A stretch of DNA of 31,137 nt from VRUG01 sp965372745 (GTDB lineage Bacteria; Planctomycetota; Phycisphaerae; Sedimentisphaerales; Anaerobacaceae): NCBI GenBank assembly GCA_965372745.1, contig CBDVDM010000020.1, forward strand, positions 1-31,137, read 5' to 3'. Positions 1-6,709 of this stretch are shown here, piece by piece. The translations under genes and the position numbers were made by a program. The notes below the pieces were generated by a model. That model worked only from the letters and a program-made list of their open reading frames with translations, was not told the DNA's origin and made no database searches. The stretch's first letter is position 1, and the number at the start of each line of letters is the position of its first letter.

Positions 1-182
1 TTGACACGAAGCGCAGCGGAGAGCCCGATGTCGTTTCGGAATCCCTCCTGCTCCGTTAAGGAGGGATGAGAACACCCGTAATGCGCAGCATTACCACGTG
101 GGTTTGACACGAAGCGCAGCGGAGAGCCCGATGTCGTTTCGGAATCCCTCCTGCTCCGGTTGGCCTTTGGCCAATAGAGCAG
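1..182. repeat. Duplicated hairpin-rich intergenic repeat
   Basis: Bases 1-55 recur exactly at 104-158, a period of 103 bp. Three hairpins are visible: TCCCTCC (42-48) with GGAGGGA (60-66); GTAATGC (78-84) with GCATTAC (88-94); and a long one formed by CTGCTC (151-156) and TTGGCC (160-165) pairing with GGCCAA (169-174) and GAGCAG (177-182). I see no coding potential. The unit is probably a dispersed palindromic intergenic repeat present here as an incomplete tandem, and its left part may continue outside the window. Confidence 0.75.
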
Positions 183-291
183 TTGAAGAACAGACGGGAT
201 TCTGTCTATCAATGTACTGTCTTGCCAAGATCATCTCGTGACTTTCACCACCCTAACTTTTTTACTTCAAAGGTGTTACATGCTTTTTAAC

Positions 292-320
292 TTGACTTTT
301 GATAGGAAAAAGGCTATAAT
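292..320 (+). promoter_or_regulatory. Sigma70-type promoter of the secreted coiled-coil gene
   Basis: TTGACT (292-297) and a perfect TATAAT (315-320) are separated by 17 bp. A transcript would start near 327, leaving a leader of about 40 nt before the ATG at 368, with AAGGAGG at 354-360. Confidence 0.75.
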
Positions 321-367
321 TAACAAAAGCTGATTTTTAAAGCTGTCATAAGGAAGGAGGCAGGGAA

Positions 368-1261
368 ATGAGATGTTCAACTACTGTTTGTACATGTCTA
401 ATAATATCGGTTCTATGCAGTTCGGCAATAGCGCAGGATACAGATGCAATAAATACGCGAATCAATGCTCAGCAAGCCAGGTTAAAAGTAATAGAAGAAT
501 CATTCCAAAATCGCCGGCAGCAAGCAGAGGATTTATATAAAGAACATTTGAATGAATTATGGGAGTTGGCAGTGTTCTATGCTCATAAATTTGAGACGCA
601 TGAACATGTTGTGTGGACAGAATTTGCGAAATTACATAATCAGGCAAAGTATGCAAAGGATTATGCTTACTATATAAAAATACAATTAGAAGAAACAAAA
701 GCACACCGGTCGCTGGAATGGGACGAGAAATTACGTGAGAACTTTGACAGGAAATTACGTAATGAGATGCGAGATAGGTATTACGAAGATTGTATGGCAA
801 GATTTCTGCTGGATAATAAGGCTGAAGAAACAGTTTTAGAAATTGTAACTGGGAAAATTGTAACCAGAAAAAATGAGAGTCATCTTAGAACAGAGGCACG
901 GAAAGTTTTAAGAATTATTGAAATACTTCAATCACGCCGAGAAGGTATTGAAACTCGTTATAAAGAAAGTTTGGAAAAACTCTCAGTATTGAGAAAAATT
1001 GAAAAAGACAAAGTTTATAAAATCATTGACGGAATAAAGCCTGTTCAGATAGAAACTGGTGTAATAAGTGCAATTTATTATGGTAACAGGCCAGTAGTTA
1101 TGATTGAGGGTGTTGATGAGTCTATTGTTTATGAAGGCCAGAAGGTAAACGATATCAAGGTTGTCAAAGTTTATCCTGACAAAGTAAAGTTTCGGAAAGG
1201 GCTTAAAAGCTGGGTCCAAAAGGTAGGAAAGCCTGCTAATGTTGCATGGAAAAGCTTTTAG
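368..1261 (+). CDS. Secreted coiled-coil protein with small C-terminal beta domain
   Basis: The 297-aa protein starts with a signal peptide: a short basic start, a hydrophobic stretch, and a likely cleavage after the Ala-Ile-Ala around residue 22. Residues ~25-220 are highly charged and rich in Glu, Lys and Arg, as expected for a long helix or coiled coil. Residues ~225-297 form a different, beta-rich domain with the pattern GVISAIYYGNRPVVMIEG, then EGQKVNDIKVVKV. This resembles the small periplasmic domain of PilP/GspC-type secretion proteins; that resemblance is by pattern only. The start is well supported by AAGGAGG seven bases upstream and a near-consensus promoter. It appears to be a single-gene unit. 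No specific function is assigned; it is probably periplasmic. Confidence 0.8.
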   Translation: MRCSTTVCTCLIISVLCSSAIAQDTDAINTRINAQQARLKVIEESFQNRRQQAEDLYKEHLNELWELAVFYAHKFETHEHVVWTEFAKLHNQAKYAKDYAYYIKIQLEETKAHRSLEWDEKLRENFDRKLRNEMRDRYYEDCMARFLLDNKAEETVLEIVTGKIVTRKNESHLRTEARKVLRIIEILQSRREGIETRYKESLEKLSVLRKIEKDKVYKIIDGIKPVQIETGVISAIYYGNRPVVMIEGVDESIVYEGQKVNDIKVVKVYPDKVKFRKGLKSWVQKVGKPANVAWKSF

Positions 1262-1646
1262 TATTTCACACTTAAAACATATAGAATGTTGTTATTTGTA
1301 AGCCATATTGGCTGAGGGGGCTTTCTATCTATATTGACAAGTTCTGAGATTGAAAGCAGGTGTTTGTCCGCTCTATTTTGCCTGCCAACTTGTGATAGTA
1401 AATGTGAAACTGCGGCCAACTGCTTTGTATCGTATTTCGTATATCATATCTCGTATATCGTATATCTTGGGAGACAGCGGGAATTTAACGGCGAGTAGCT
1501 GAACTTTTTTCGGACGTTGGAAATTATCGTTCATGAAATTTGTTTTGGTATAACTAGGCAATTTGGCATTTAAAGAAGTATTAAGTATCCTTTAAAAGGC
1601 TGGATTCAGTCAAGTTTATTGTAGATGAAAGTGAAGGGGACATTAG
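1262..1646. other. Gene-free stretch with a short TATCGTAT-type repeat
   Basis: No convincing gene is present. At about 1427-1468 there is a run of imperfect direct repeats built from ATATC, TCGTAT and TTCGTAT units. A similar shorter run, CATATCTCGTATCTCGTCTC, lies near 2105-2125, so this looks like a dispersed intergenic element and not a coding or RNA gene. The open frame across it reads as low-complexity Tyr/Ile/Arg repeats and was discarded. Confidence 0.5.
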
Positions 1647-2015
1647 ATGAACGGAGGAGATGAACGAAGAAAAGAGAAAAGGCTCCACTGTGACTGGGTA
1701 ATCTGGTTAACTGACGGGGTCAACAAGAAACGCTATCATGGCATGATACATGATCTTTCGAGCAGCGGTGTTGCATTTATATGTAATGCCGGTGACAGTT
1801 TTCCACAGCAGGGCCAGCAAATACAGGTCTATTTCTACATTCCGAAGATTGAATCGGGCGAGCCTTATAAGGTGGATCGCAGAGGTAACGTTTGTCGAGT
1901 CATTAAGTTAGACAAGTTCGTGCGCAAGGTCCATGTGAAATTTGATGTTCCGTTGTCATTTAAGCCGACTGAGCTAAAAGCCATAGCAGTAACTCTTAAT
2001 GATAATGATGATTAA
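1647..2015 (+). CDS. PilZ-domain protein (probable c-di-GMP receptor)
   Basis: The 122-aa protein is a single PilZ domain. The two c-di-GMP contact motifs of the family are present: R8-x3-R12 in ERRKEKR near the N-terminus, and D36-x-S38-x2-G41 in DLSSSG. The rest is the alternating beta-strand pattern expected of the PilZ barrel. PilZ proteins bind the second messenger cyclic di-GMP and pass the signal to motility, secretion or polysaccharide machinery, but nothing in the neighbours tells which. The start is supported by AAGGGGA at 1634-1640, six bases upstream. It appears monocistronic and cytoplasmic. Confidence 0.88.
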   Translation: MNGGDERRKEKRLHCDWVIWLTDGVNKKRYHGMIHDLSSSGVAFICNAGDSFPQQGQQIQVYFYIPKIESGEPYKVDRRGNVCRVIKLDKFVRKVHVKFDVPLSFKPTELKAIAVTLNDNDD

Positions 2016-2258
2016 CTCAAACTGACCGTAAAACAGTCGGTTTTCTTTAGCATCGTTCCCCTATACTTGGTTCGGCGATGCTCACCACAGGTCGTTCGGG
2101 ACAGGCATATCTCGTATCTCGTCTCATCGCTGCCGATTGCGTCGGCACAAGTCTTCAATGCCAGCAGTGCCTTATAAAGGAGTATATTCAGCTTTTCAAA
2201 GCGGAAGGCTGAGAGAAATTTTCAGGGTTTAGCCGATTAAAAAATTGGGAAAAGAGGG
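2016..2258. other. Non-coding gap with inverted repeats
   Basis: No gene is seen between the PilZ gene and the tRNA promoter. A 7-bp perfect inverted repeat, AGCATCG (2049-2055) and CGATGCT (2076-2082), is followed by a fragment (CATATCTCGTATCTCGTCTC) related to the repeat at 1427-1468. The stretch looks like decayed intergenic repeat material. Confidence 0.4.
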
Positions 2259-2287
2259 TTGAAAAGCCGAAGAAAGTGGCGTACAAT
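2259..2287 (+). promoter_or_regulatory. Promoter of tRNA-Gly
   Basis: TTGAAA (2259-2264) and TACAAT (2282-2287) are separated by 17 bp. The -10 box ends 12 bp before the first base of the tRNA, a typical geometry for a stable-RNA promoter. Confidence 0.65.
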
Positions 2288-2299
2288 CAATGAATAATT

Positions 2300-2371
2300 G
2301 CGGGTGTAGCTCAGTGGTAGAGCGTCACGTTGCCAACGTGACTGTCGTGAGTTCGAATCTCATCACCCGCT
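2300..2371 (+). tRNA. tRNA-Gly (anticodon GCC)
   Basis: A full cloverleaf can be drawn. The acceptor stem is GCGGGTG with CACCCGC, the D arm is GCTC-AGTGGTA-GAGC, the anticodon stem is TCACG/CGTGA around loop TTGCCAA (anticodon GCC), and the T arm is GTGAG-TTCGAAT-CTCAT. The discriminator base is T and CCA is not encoded, so the tail must be added after transcription. Confidence 0.97.
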
Positions 2372-2403
2372 TTTCCGGAAAACTTTGAATGTATAGGAAT
2401 TTG

Positions 2404-2466
2404 TATTAGCCACAGAGGTCACAGAGAACACAGAGATATAAAAATATAAATCCGTGTAAATCAGTC
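2404..2466. repeat. Degenerate CCACAGAG-type intergenic repeat
   Basis: The sequence has tandem degenerate units, AGCCACAGAGGTCACAGAG then AACACAGAG. A much-eroded reverse-strand relative seems to lie at about 29345-29390 (TTTGTGTCTTAGTGGC). It is non-coding. Confidence 0.45.
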
Positions 2467-2579
2467 AGTTTGAGATTGTAAGTTATTGTTGTAAAGTTAC
2501 TTCCCCGCGAATCAAGGGGAAATGTCAAGTGTGAGCACTATATATAGTATCGGCGAGTTACCGGCTAACAGAGTAGTTT

Positions 2580-2667
2580 GGCGTTGGTCGTCCGTACGTT
2601 TAGGTTCGCTATGGCGGATTGAAACTGTATAATGGGCTTGGGGCCGAGCAACCCTGACGCCTTTTTT
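2580..2667 (+). ncRNA. Candidate structured RNA ending in a T tract
   Basis: GGCGTTGG (2580-2587) can pair over 8 bp (two G-U pairs) with CCTGACGCC (2653-2661), immediately followed by six T's (2662-2667). Inside, GCTTG-GGGC-CGAGC (2636-2649) forms a 5-bp hairpin. Just upstream are a perfect hairpin TTCCCC/GGGGAA (2501-2521) and a 12-bp palindrome ACTATATATAGT at about 2537-2548. The closing stem plus T tract could be an intrinsic terminator of a small RNA. I do not recognise a known RNA family, and no clear promoter is assigned. Confidence 0.25.
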
Positions 2668-2690
2668 GTTTATATTCAGTCAGAAAGAAT

Positions 2691-2796
2691 TAATACCCTT
2701 TAGGGTAATAAAATGCGCGTTTAGGAATTATAACTTGTTTGCATAAAAGTTGTTATCCGCGTATTAGAGCGCAATTTTTAAGTGGAATTGGTATAA
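2691..2796 (+). mobile_element. MITE-like element, copy A (upstream of tig)
   Basis: The element proper is 2694-2793 (100 bp). It starts TACCCTTTAGGGTAATAAAA, ends GGAATTGGTA, and is flanked by TAA on both sides (2691-2693 and 2794-2796), a 3-bp target duplication. The ends form imperfect inverted repeats: TACC-N12-AAAATGCGC against TACC-N11-AAAATTGCGC on the other strand. It ends about five bases before the tig Shine-Dalgarno sequence. It encodes no protein. Confidence 0.88.
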
Positions 2797-2816
2797 CATC
2801 GTAAGGAGCATGTAAA

Positions 2817-4289
2817 ATGGCAGAAGAGCAGAAAAGTAAACCTGCTTCAAACAAGGTGACAATTGAAGAAGTCGGGCCTTGTAAGAAAAAGGTGAGCATC
2901 GAGATTGCGGAAGAAGCGATTAAGACAGCAGCAGACAAACAGTACGAGACCCTTCGTAAAGATTCAATCGTCCCAGGTTTTAGAAAGGGCAGGGCTCCTC
3001 GGCGGCTTTTAGAAAAAAAGTTCGGCAAAGAGACGTCAGAGCAAATCAAGCTGAAACTTCTGGCTGACGCCAGTGATTCGGCGGTTAAAGACAATGAGCT
3101 GGACGTCCTTCGTGACCCCGATATTGATTATGAAAAAGTAGAGCTTCCTGAGACAGGGTCTATGAAAGTTGAATTTGAGGTCGAGGTTCGTCCTGAGTTT
3201 GAACTGCCTGAACTTGAAGGGATAGAGGTGAAAAAGACGGTCCATGAGATAGGCGACGAAGAAGTAGACAATGAAATCGAACAGCTTAAAAAGTGGTCAG
3301 GGGTATGGACCCCTCGTGATGAAGGAGCAGCGGTTGAAGCCAATGACCAGATAATAGCAGATGCGATTTTGAAGGTTGAAGGTGTTGAAGAAGAAGAGAA
3401 GCTTGACAATACCAGTATACATGTAAGACCAAACGGTACTGTCGGGGAAATACCAGTCGAGAACCTCGATGAACTGCTGGCAGGTGCCAAGGCAGGCGAG
3501 AGCAGGGAAACTACCGTCGAGGTACCAAAGACATATTTTAAAGAGGAATATCGCGGCAAAAAAGTCGATGTCAAAATTACTGTCAATGACATCAAGTGGT
3601 TAAAGCCGGCGGAACTGAATAAGGGTTTGTTCGAGCGTTTTGGTGTTGAAGATGAAAAGGAACTTCGAGAAAAGATAGCAGATTCGCTGAAAGGCAGACT
3701 GGAAAAACAGGCACAATCAGAGATGAATCAGCAGATATATAAGTATATGCTGGACAATACTGATTTTGATTTGCCCACAGATGTTGTTGCCGACCAGGCG
3801 ACAGGTTTGCTGCAAAGACAATATACGAATCTTTTGCAGCAGGGATTGCCGCCGGAAAGGCTCGAAGAGCAGATGGAGCAGTTGCGGGCGGCAAGTGAGG
3901 AGCAGGCCAAAGAGCAGATGAAGACTTATTTTATCATGGATAAAGTGGCTGATAAGCTCGGTATTGAGATAACCGAAGAGGAGATTAACGGTCATATTGC
4001 ACAATTAGCGCTCCAGCGAGGACAAAGACCTGAGAAAATGCGCGAAGCGATGATGCGGGACGGTTCGCTGGGTCAGTTCAAGCTGCAAATCAGGGAAGAT
4101 AAATGTATCGGTAAAATCCTTGAGACGGCGAAGATAACGGAGGTAAAGTCCGAGAAAAAGGATAAAAAAGTTAAAAAGGCAAAGGAAACGAAAAAGGCAG
4201 TCAAGAAAACAACCAAAAAGGCGGAATCCAAAGAGAAAAAGGAGCCTAAAACGGTTAAAAAGACTGCCAAAAAGAAAACCAAAAAGTAA
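2817..4289 (+). CDS. tig: Trigger factor, ribosome-associated chaperone
   Basis: At 490 aa this is longer than the usual ~430. The N-terminal ribosome-binding domain carries the signature GFRKGRAP at residues 54-61, the contact loop for ribosomal protein L23. The middle region (about 155-260) occupies the place of the FKBP-like peptidyl-prolyl isomerase domain but looks divergent. The C-terminal helical chaperone arms run to about residue 440. Residues 441-490 are an added tail in which 25 of 50 residues are lysine. The start is fixed by AAGGAG and by the in-frame nonsense of the ATG-TAA just upstream. It is followed by two clpP genes, the classic tig-clpP neighbourhood linking folding to proteolysis; no clpX follows here. 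A MITE-like element ends 20 bp before the start. Confidence 0.96.
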   Translation: MAEEQKSKPASNKVTIEEVGPCKKKVSIEIAEEAIKTAADKQYETLRKDSIVPGFRKGRAPRRLLEKKFGKETSEQIKLKLLADASDSAVKDNELDVLRDPDIDYEKVELPETGSMKVEFEVEVRPEFELPELEGIEVKKTVHEIGDEEVDNEIEQLKKWSGVWTPRDEGAAVEANDQIIADAILKVEGVEEEEKLDNTSIHVRPNGTVGEIPVENLDELLAGAKAGESRETTVEVPKTYFKEEYRGKKVDVKITVNDIKWLKPAELNKGLFERFGVEDEKELREKIADSLKGRLEKQAQSEMNQQIYKYMLDNTDFDLPTDVVADQATGLLQRQYTNLLQQGLPPERLEEQMEQLRAASEEQAKEQMKTYFIMDKVADKLGIEITEEEINGHIAQLALQRGQRPEKMREAMMRDGSLGQFKLQIREDKCIGKILETAKITEVKSEKKDKKVKKAKETKKAVKKTTKKAESKEKKEPKTVKKTAKKKTKK

Positions 4290-4329
4290 AATCAGCCGAT
4301 AAGTTTTTGTGGCCGTTCAGCGGTATCTC

Positions 4330-4440
4330 AGACAATCGGAAATTGAGACTGCTTCGTCACGGAGTTTATTCCTTCACTTCGTTCAGGACAGGCTCTCGAG
4401 CGTAGTCGAAAGGCTCCTCGCAATGACGAAAAACAGACGA
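4330..4440. repeat. Degenerate dispersed intergenic repeat between tig and clpP
   Basis: The stretch contains GAGACTGCTTCGTCACGGAG and ends GGCTCCTCGCAATGACGAAA, a motif style seen as a dispersed palindromic repeat in many bacterial intergenic regions. Between them is CACTTCGTTCAGGACAGGCT. It is non-coding and lies in the tig-clpP gap. Confidence 0.45.
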
Positions 4441-4466
4441 AATTCAGCTTTTAAAGGAAGTGATAA

Positions 4467-5123
4467 ATGTTAATAGAACAGCGTGGAAGAGGTATTGAAA
4501 GACATCCTGAGGTGTACAATCAGCAAAGCCGGTACGCGCTTCAGCGGCAGATGACTTTGGATGATATGCTGCTGGAGAACCGGATTGTGTTTTTGATAGG
4601 TGAGATATCGTACGGCAGGGCAACGGAGGTGATAATGAAGCTGTTGTACCTGGATAACAAAAAGCCGAACAGTGAAATCAGCTTGTACGTTAATTCGCCG
4701 GGCGGCAGTGTGGATGATACGATGGCGATATATGATACCATGCGTTTTATTTCGTCTCCTGTTGCAACGTACTGTATAGGCAGGGCACAGTCCGGAGCAG
4801 CGGTGATACTTGCAGCGGGGACAAAGGGCAAAAGACATGCGCTGCCACATGCGAAGGTTATGCTTCACCAGCCCTGGGGTGGTATAACGGGTCAGGCATC
4901 AGATATCAAGATACAGGCAGAAGAGATAGTCAAAGCCAAGATGATGATAAACGAGCTTCTTTCAAAACATACAGGCCAGGCTGTTGAGAAGATTTCGGAA
5001 GAGACAGAACGTGATAGATATATGACAGCAGAAGAGGCCAGGGAGTACGGTCTGATTGATGAAGTGCTGCATGAAGAAGAGAAAGAGGAAGATAAAGAAG
5101 AAAAGAAAAAGGAAAAGAAGTAA
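4467..5123 (+). CDS. clpP: ATP-dependent Clp protease proteolytic subunit, first paralogue
   Basis: This is a 218-aa S14 peptidase. The catalytic triad is present: Ser109 in GRAQSGAAV, His134 in MLHQPWGG and Asp183 in ERDRYM. The usual nucleophile context is SMGA; here it is SGAA, a departure from the second copy, which has the standard form. The oxyanion and substrate-binding motif NSPGGSV is at 76-82. The last ~16 residues are a run of Glu and Lys not present in typical ClpP. ClpP forms barrel-shaped tetradecamers that degrade proteins fed by ClpX or ClpA. AAAGGAAG at 4453-4460 supports the start. The gene lies between tig and the second clpP, probably one transcription unit interrupted by repeats. 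Confidence 0.95.
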   Translation: MLIEQRGRGIERHPEVYNQQSRYALQRQMTLDDMLLENRIVFLIGEISYGRATEVIMKLLYLDNKKPNSEISLYVNSPGGSVDDTMAIYDTMRFISSPVATYCIGRAQSGAAVILAAGTKGKRHALPHAKVMLHQPWGGITGQASDIKIQAEEIVKAKMMINELLSKHTGQAVEKISEETERDRYMTAEEAREYGLIDEVLHEEEKEEDKEEKKKEKK

Positions 5124-5127
5124 CAGA

Positions 5128-5228
5128 TTATACCCTCATAGGGTAATAAAATGTGTGTGTAGCAGTTATATTTTCGCAGAGCAAGTTGCCGCCGGTTAAG
5201 GCGCAATTATTAAGTGGGATTAGTATTA
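5128..5228 (+). mobile_element. MITE-like element, copy B (between the clpP genes)
   Basis: The element is 5131-5225 (95 bp), flanked by TTA on both sides (5128-5130 and 5226-5228). It starts TACCCTCATAGGGTAATAAA and ends GGGATTAGTA, so the terminal GGTA has become AGTA. Its inner right half (GGTTAAGGCGCAATTATTAA) resembles copy E more than A, C and D, which suggests two sequence subtypes. It is the most diverged copy. It starts seven bases after the clpP1 stop codon. Confidence 0.8.
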
Positions 5229-5256
5229 GAGGCTTACAAGCAACAGGAAAGGTGCA

Positions 5257-5895
5257 ATGGATATGGCAGTTAACCAGAATTTAGTACCGATTGTGATAGA
5301 AAAAAGCGGCAGGACAGAGCGGGCTTATGATATTTATTCGAGACTTCTCAAGGACAGGATAGTATTTCTCGGCGGCCAGATTGATGATGAAACGGCAAAT
5401 CTGATTATTGCACAGCTTTTATTTTTGAGTAATGAAGACAGCAAGACTGATATTCACTTTTATATAAATTCGCCCGGCGGTTCGATTACAGCAGGACTGG
5501 CGATATACGATACGATGCGGTTTTTACGCTGTGACGTTGCGACGTATTGCATAGGTCAGGCGGCAAGTATGGGAGCGGTACTTTTGGCAGGTGGCAAGGA
5601 TGGCAAGAGGTCAATTTTGACCAATGGCCGGGTGCTTTTGCATCAGCCTTTAATATCTGGAGTGCTGCAGGGACCTGCAACTGATTTGGAAATCGAGGCA
5701 AAAGAGATATTGCGGCTTCGAGCGAGACTTTATAATATACTAAGTGAGAATACCGGTAAAGATGCCGAACAAATAGAAAAAGATTGCGACAGGAACCTCT
5801 GGCTTGAAGCTGAAGAGGCAGTTAACTACGGGTTAGCTGACAGGATATTGAAGAAGGCGCCGGAGATAGTTAAAGGTACTGGGAAATCCGACTGA
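5257..5895 (+). CDS. clpP: ATP-dependent Clp protease proteolytic subunit, second paralogue
   Basis: This is a 212-aa S14 peptidase with canonical motifs: NSPGGS at 71-76, nucleophile Ser104 in GQAASMGAVLLAGG, His129 in LLHQP and Asp178 in DCDRN. It is the more orthodox of the two neighbouring ClpPs. Two different subunits side by side suggest either alternative homo-oligomers or a mixed barrel, as is known for some bacteria with ClpP1/ClpP2; which applies here cannot be read from sequence. AGGAAAGG precedes the ATG at 5257; the ATG two codons later (5263) is an equally possible start. A MITE-like element fills most of the gap to the upstream clpP. Confidence 0.95.
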   Translation: MDMAVNQNLVPIVIEKSGRTERAYDIYSRLLKDRIVFLGGQIDDETANLIIAQLLFLSNEDSKTDIHFYINSPGGSITAGLAIYDTMRFLRCDVATYCIGQAASMGAVLLAGGKDGKRSILTNGRVLLHQPLISGVLQGPATDLEIEAKEILRLRARLYNILSENTGKDAEQIEKDCDRNLWLEAEEAVNYGLADRILKKAPEIVKGTGKSD

Positions 5896-5900
5896 ACAAT

Positions 5901-6000
5901 TGATACCCTTTAGGGTAATAAAATGCGCGTTTATGGAATTGTTTGTATAAAGGTTCTTACCCGCGTATTAGAGCGTAATTATTAATCGGAATTGGTATGA
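5901..6000 (+). mobile_element. MITE-like element, copy C (upstream of lipoprotein gene)
   Basis: The element is 5904-5997 (94 bp), flanked by TGA on both sides (5901-5903 and 5998-6000). It is almost identical to the reverse complement of copy D apart from a few changes and a ~6-bp deletion near its middle, which argues for recent activity. Its last base plus the first two bases of the right TGA form an ATG in frame with the downstream gene. Confidence 0.9.
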
Positions 6001-6011
6001 GAGGTTGTAAA

Positions 6012-6635
6012 GTGAGAGCAGTAATTGTCATTATGGTAGGGAGCCTTTTGGCCATTACCATAGGCTGTAATGAAACCCCTGCCAAACTTATCCTCACAGA
6101 AAAAATCGAGAAACTGACCGAGGAGAATGACCATCTTGCCAAAGAGAAAAACCAGCTTGAGGTGCAGCTTAAAAGGGTTGAATCTGAAAATCAGCAGCTT
6201 GGAAATCAGGTCAGAACGCTTTCTGGATTGCCTGCGGATATTCGGCTGGAAAACTTATACAGCCTGCAGGATGTCAGGCTGACCAGGTATACGAATCTTT
6301 ATGACAAGAACAACGACGGGCAAAAGGAAAAGCTGATTGTTTATCTAAAGCTTATCGATGAACAGGGTGACTTTATTAAGGCAAGCGGTGCGGTCGACGT
6401 TGAACTGTGGGACCTGAACAAAGAGCCTGCTGATGCTTTGCTCGGTCACTGGCATGTTGAGCCTGGTGAACTGAAGAAACTATGGTATTACGCTGTTATA
6501 GGTTATAATTATAGATTGACTTTCGATGTGGCTGATGTTGTGGAAAAGTTCGAGGAGCCTTTAACAATTAAGGTGACTTTTACAGATTACATCACGGGCA
6601 AGGTGTTCAAGCTGCAAAAAGTAATCAAGCCTTAA
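6012..6635 (+). CDS. Coiled-coil lipoprotein of unknown function
   Basis: Starting from GTG at 6012 the product has 207 aa: an N-terminal hydrophobic segment ending in the lipobox-like TIGC with Cys19 as the lipidation site, then a leucine-rich coiled coil (about 25-70), then a beta-rich C-terminal domain with a DKNNDGQKEK loop that could bind calcium. I choose GTG because GAGAGG (5999-6004) sits seven bases upstream. The in-frame ATG at 5997 is formed by the end of a MITE-like element and its target duplication and has no good ribosome site. The protein probably sits in a membrane facing the periplasm. I do not recognise the family. Confidence 0.75.
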   Translation: MRAVIVIMVGSLLAITIGCNETPAKLILTEKIEKLTEENDHLAKEKNQLEVQLKRVESENQQLGNQVRTLSGLPADIRLENLYSLQDVRLTRYTNLYDKNNDGQKEKLIVYLKLIDEQGDFIKASGAVDVELWDLNKEPADALLGHWHVEPGELKKLWYYAVIGYNYRLTFDVADVVEKFEEPLTIKVTFTDYITGKVFKLQKVIKP

Positions 6636-6709
6636 GTTCGTGTTCATTCTGTTTATTGCTGCAATAATTACCTCTTGCGAATCCAGTGTTGCTGAAGTAA
6701 AATACCTGA

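Noticed and set aside
1427..1468. Possible CRISPR-like or coding repeat
   Set aside because: Units are short and imperfect without spacers; it is a low-complexity intergenic repeat. No CRISPR array or cas gene is present in the window.
2016..2048. Possible intrinsic terminator after the PilZ gene
   Set aside because: Short complementary pieces (AAAAC/GTTTT, ACCG/CGGT) occur, but they conflict with one another and give no stable stem followed by a T run.
2626..2634. TGTATAAT as a promoter for tig
   Set aside because: It looks like a -10 box, but no suitable -35 was found at normal spacing, and it lies inside the candidate structured stretch.
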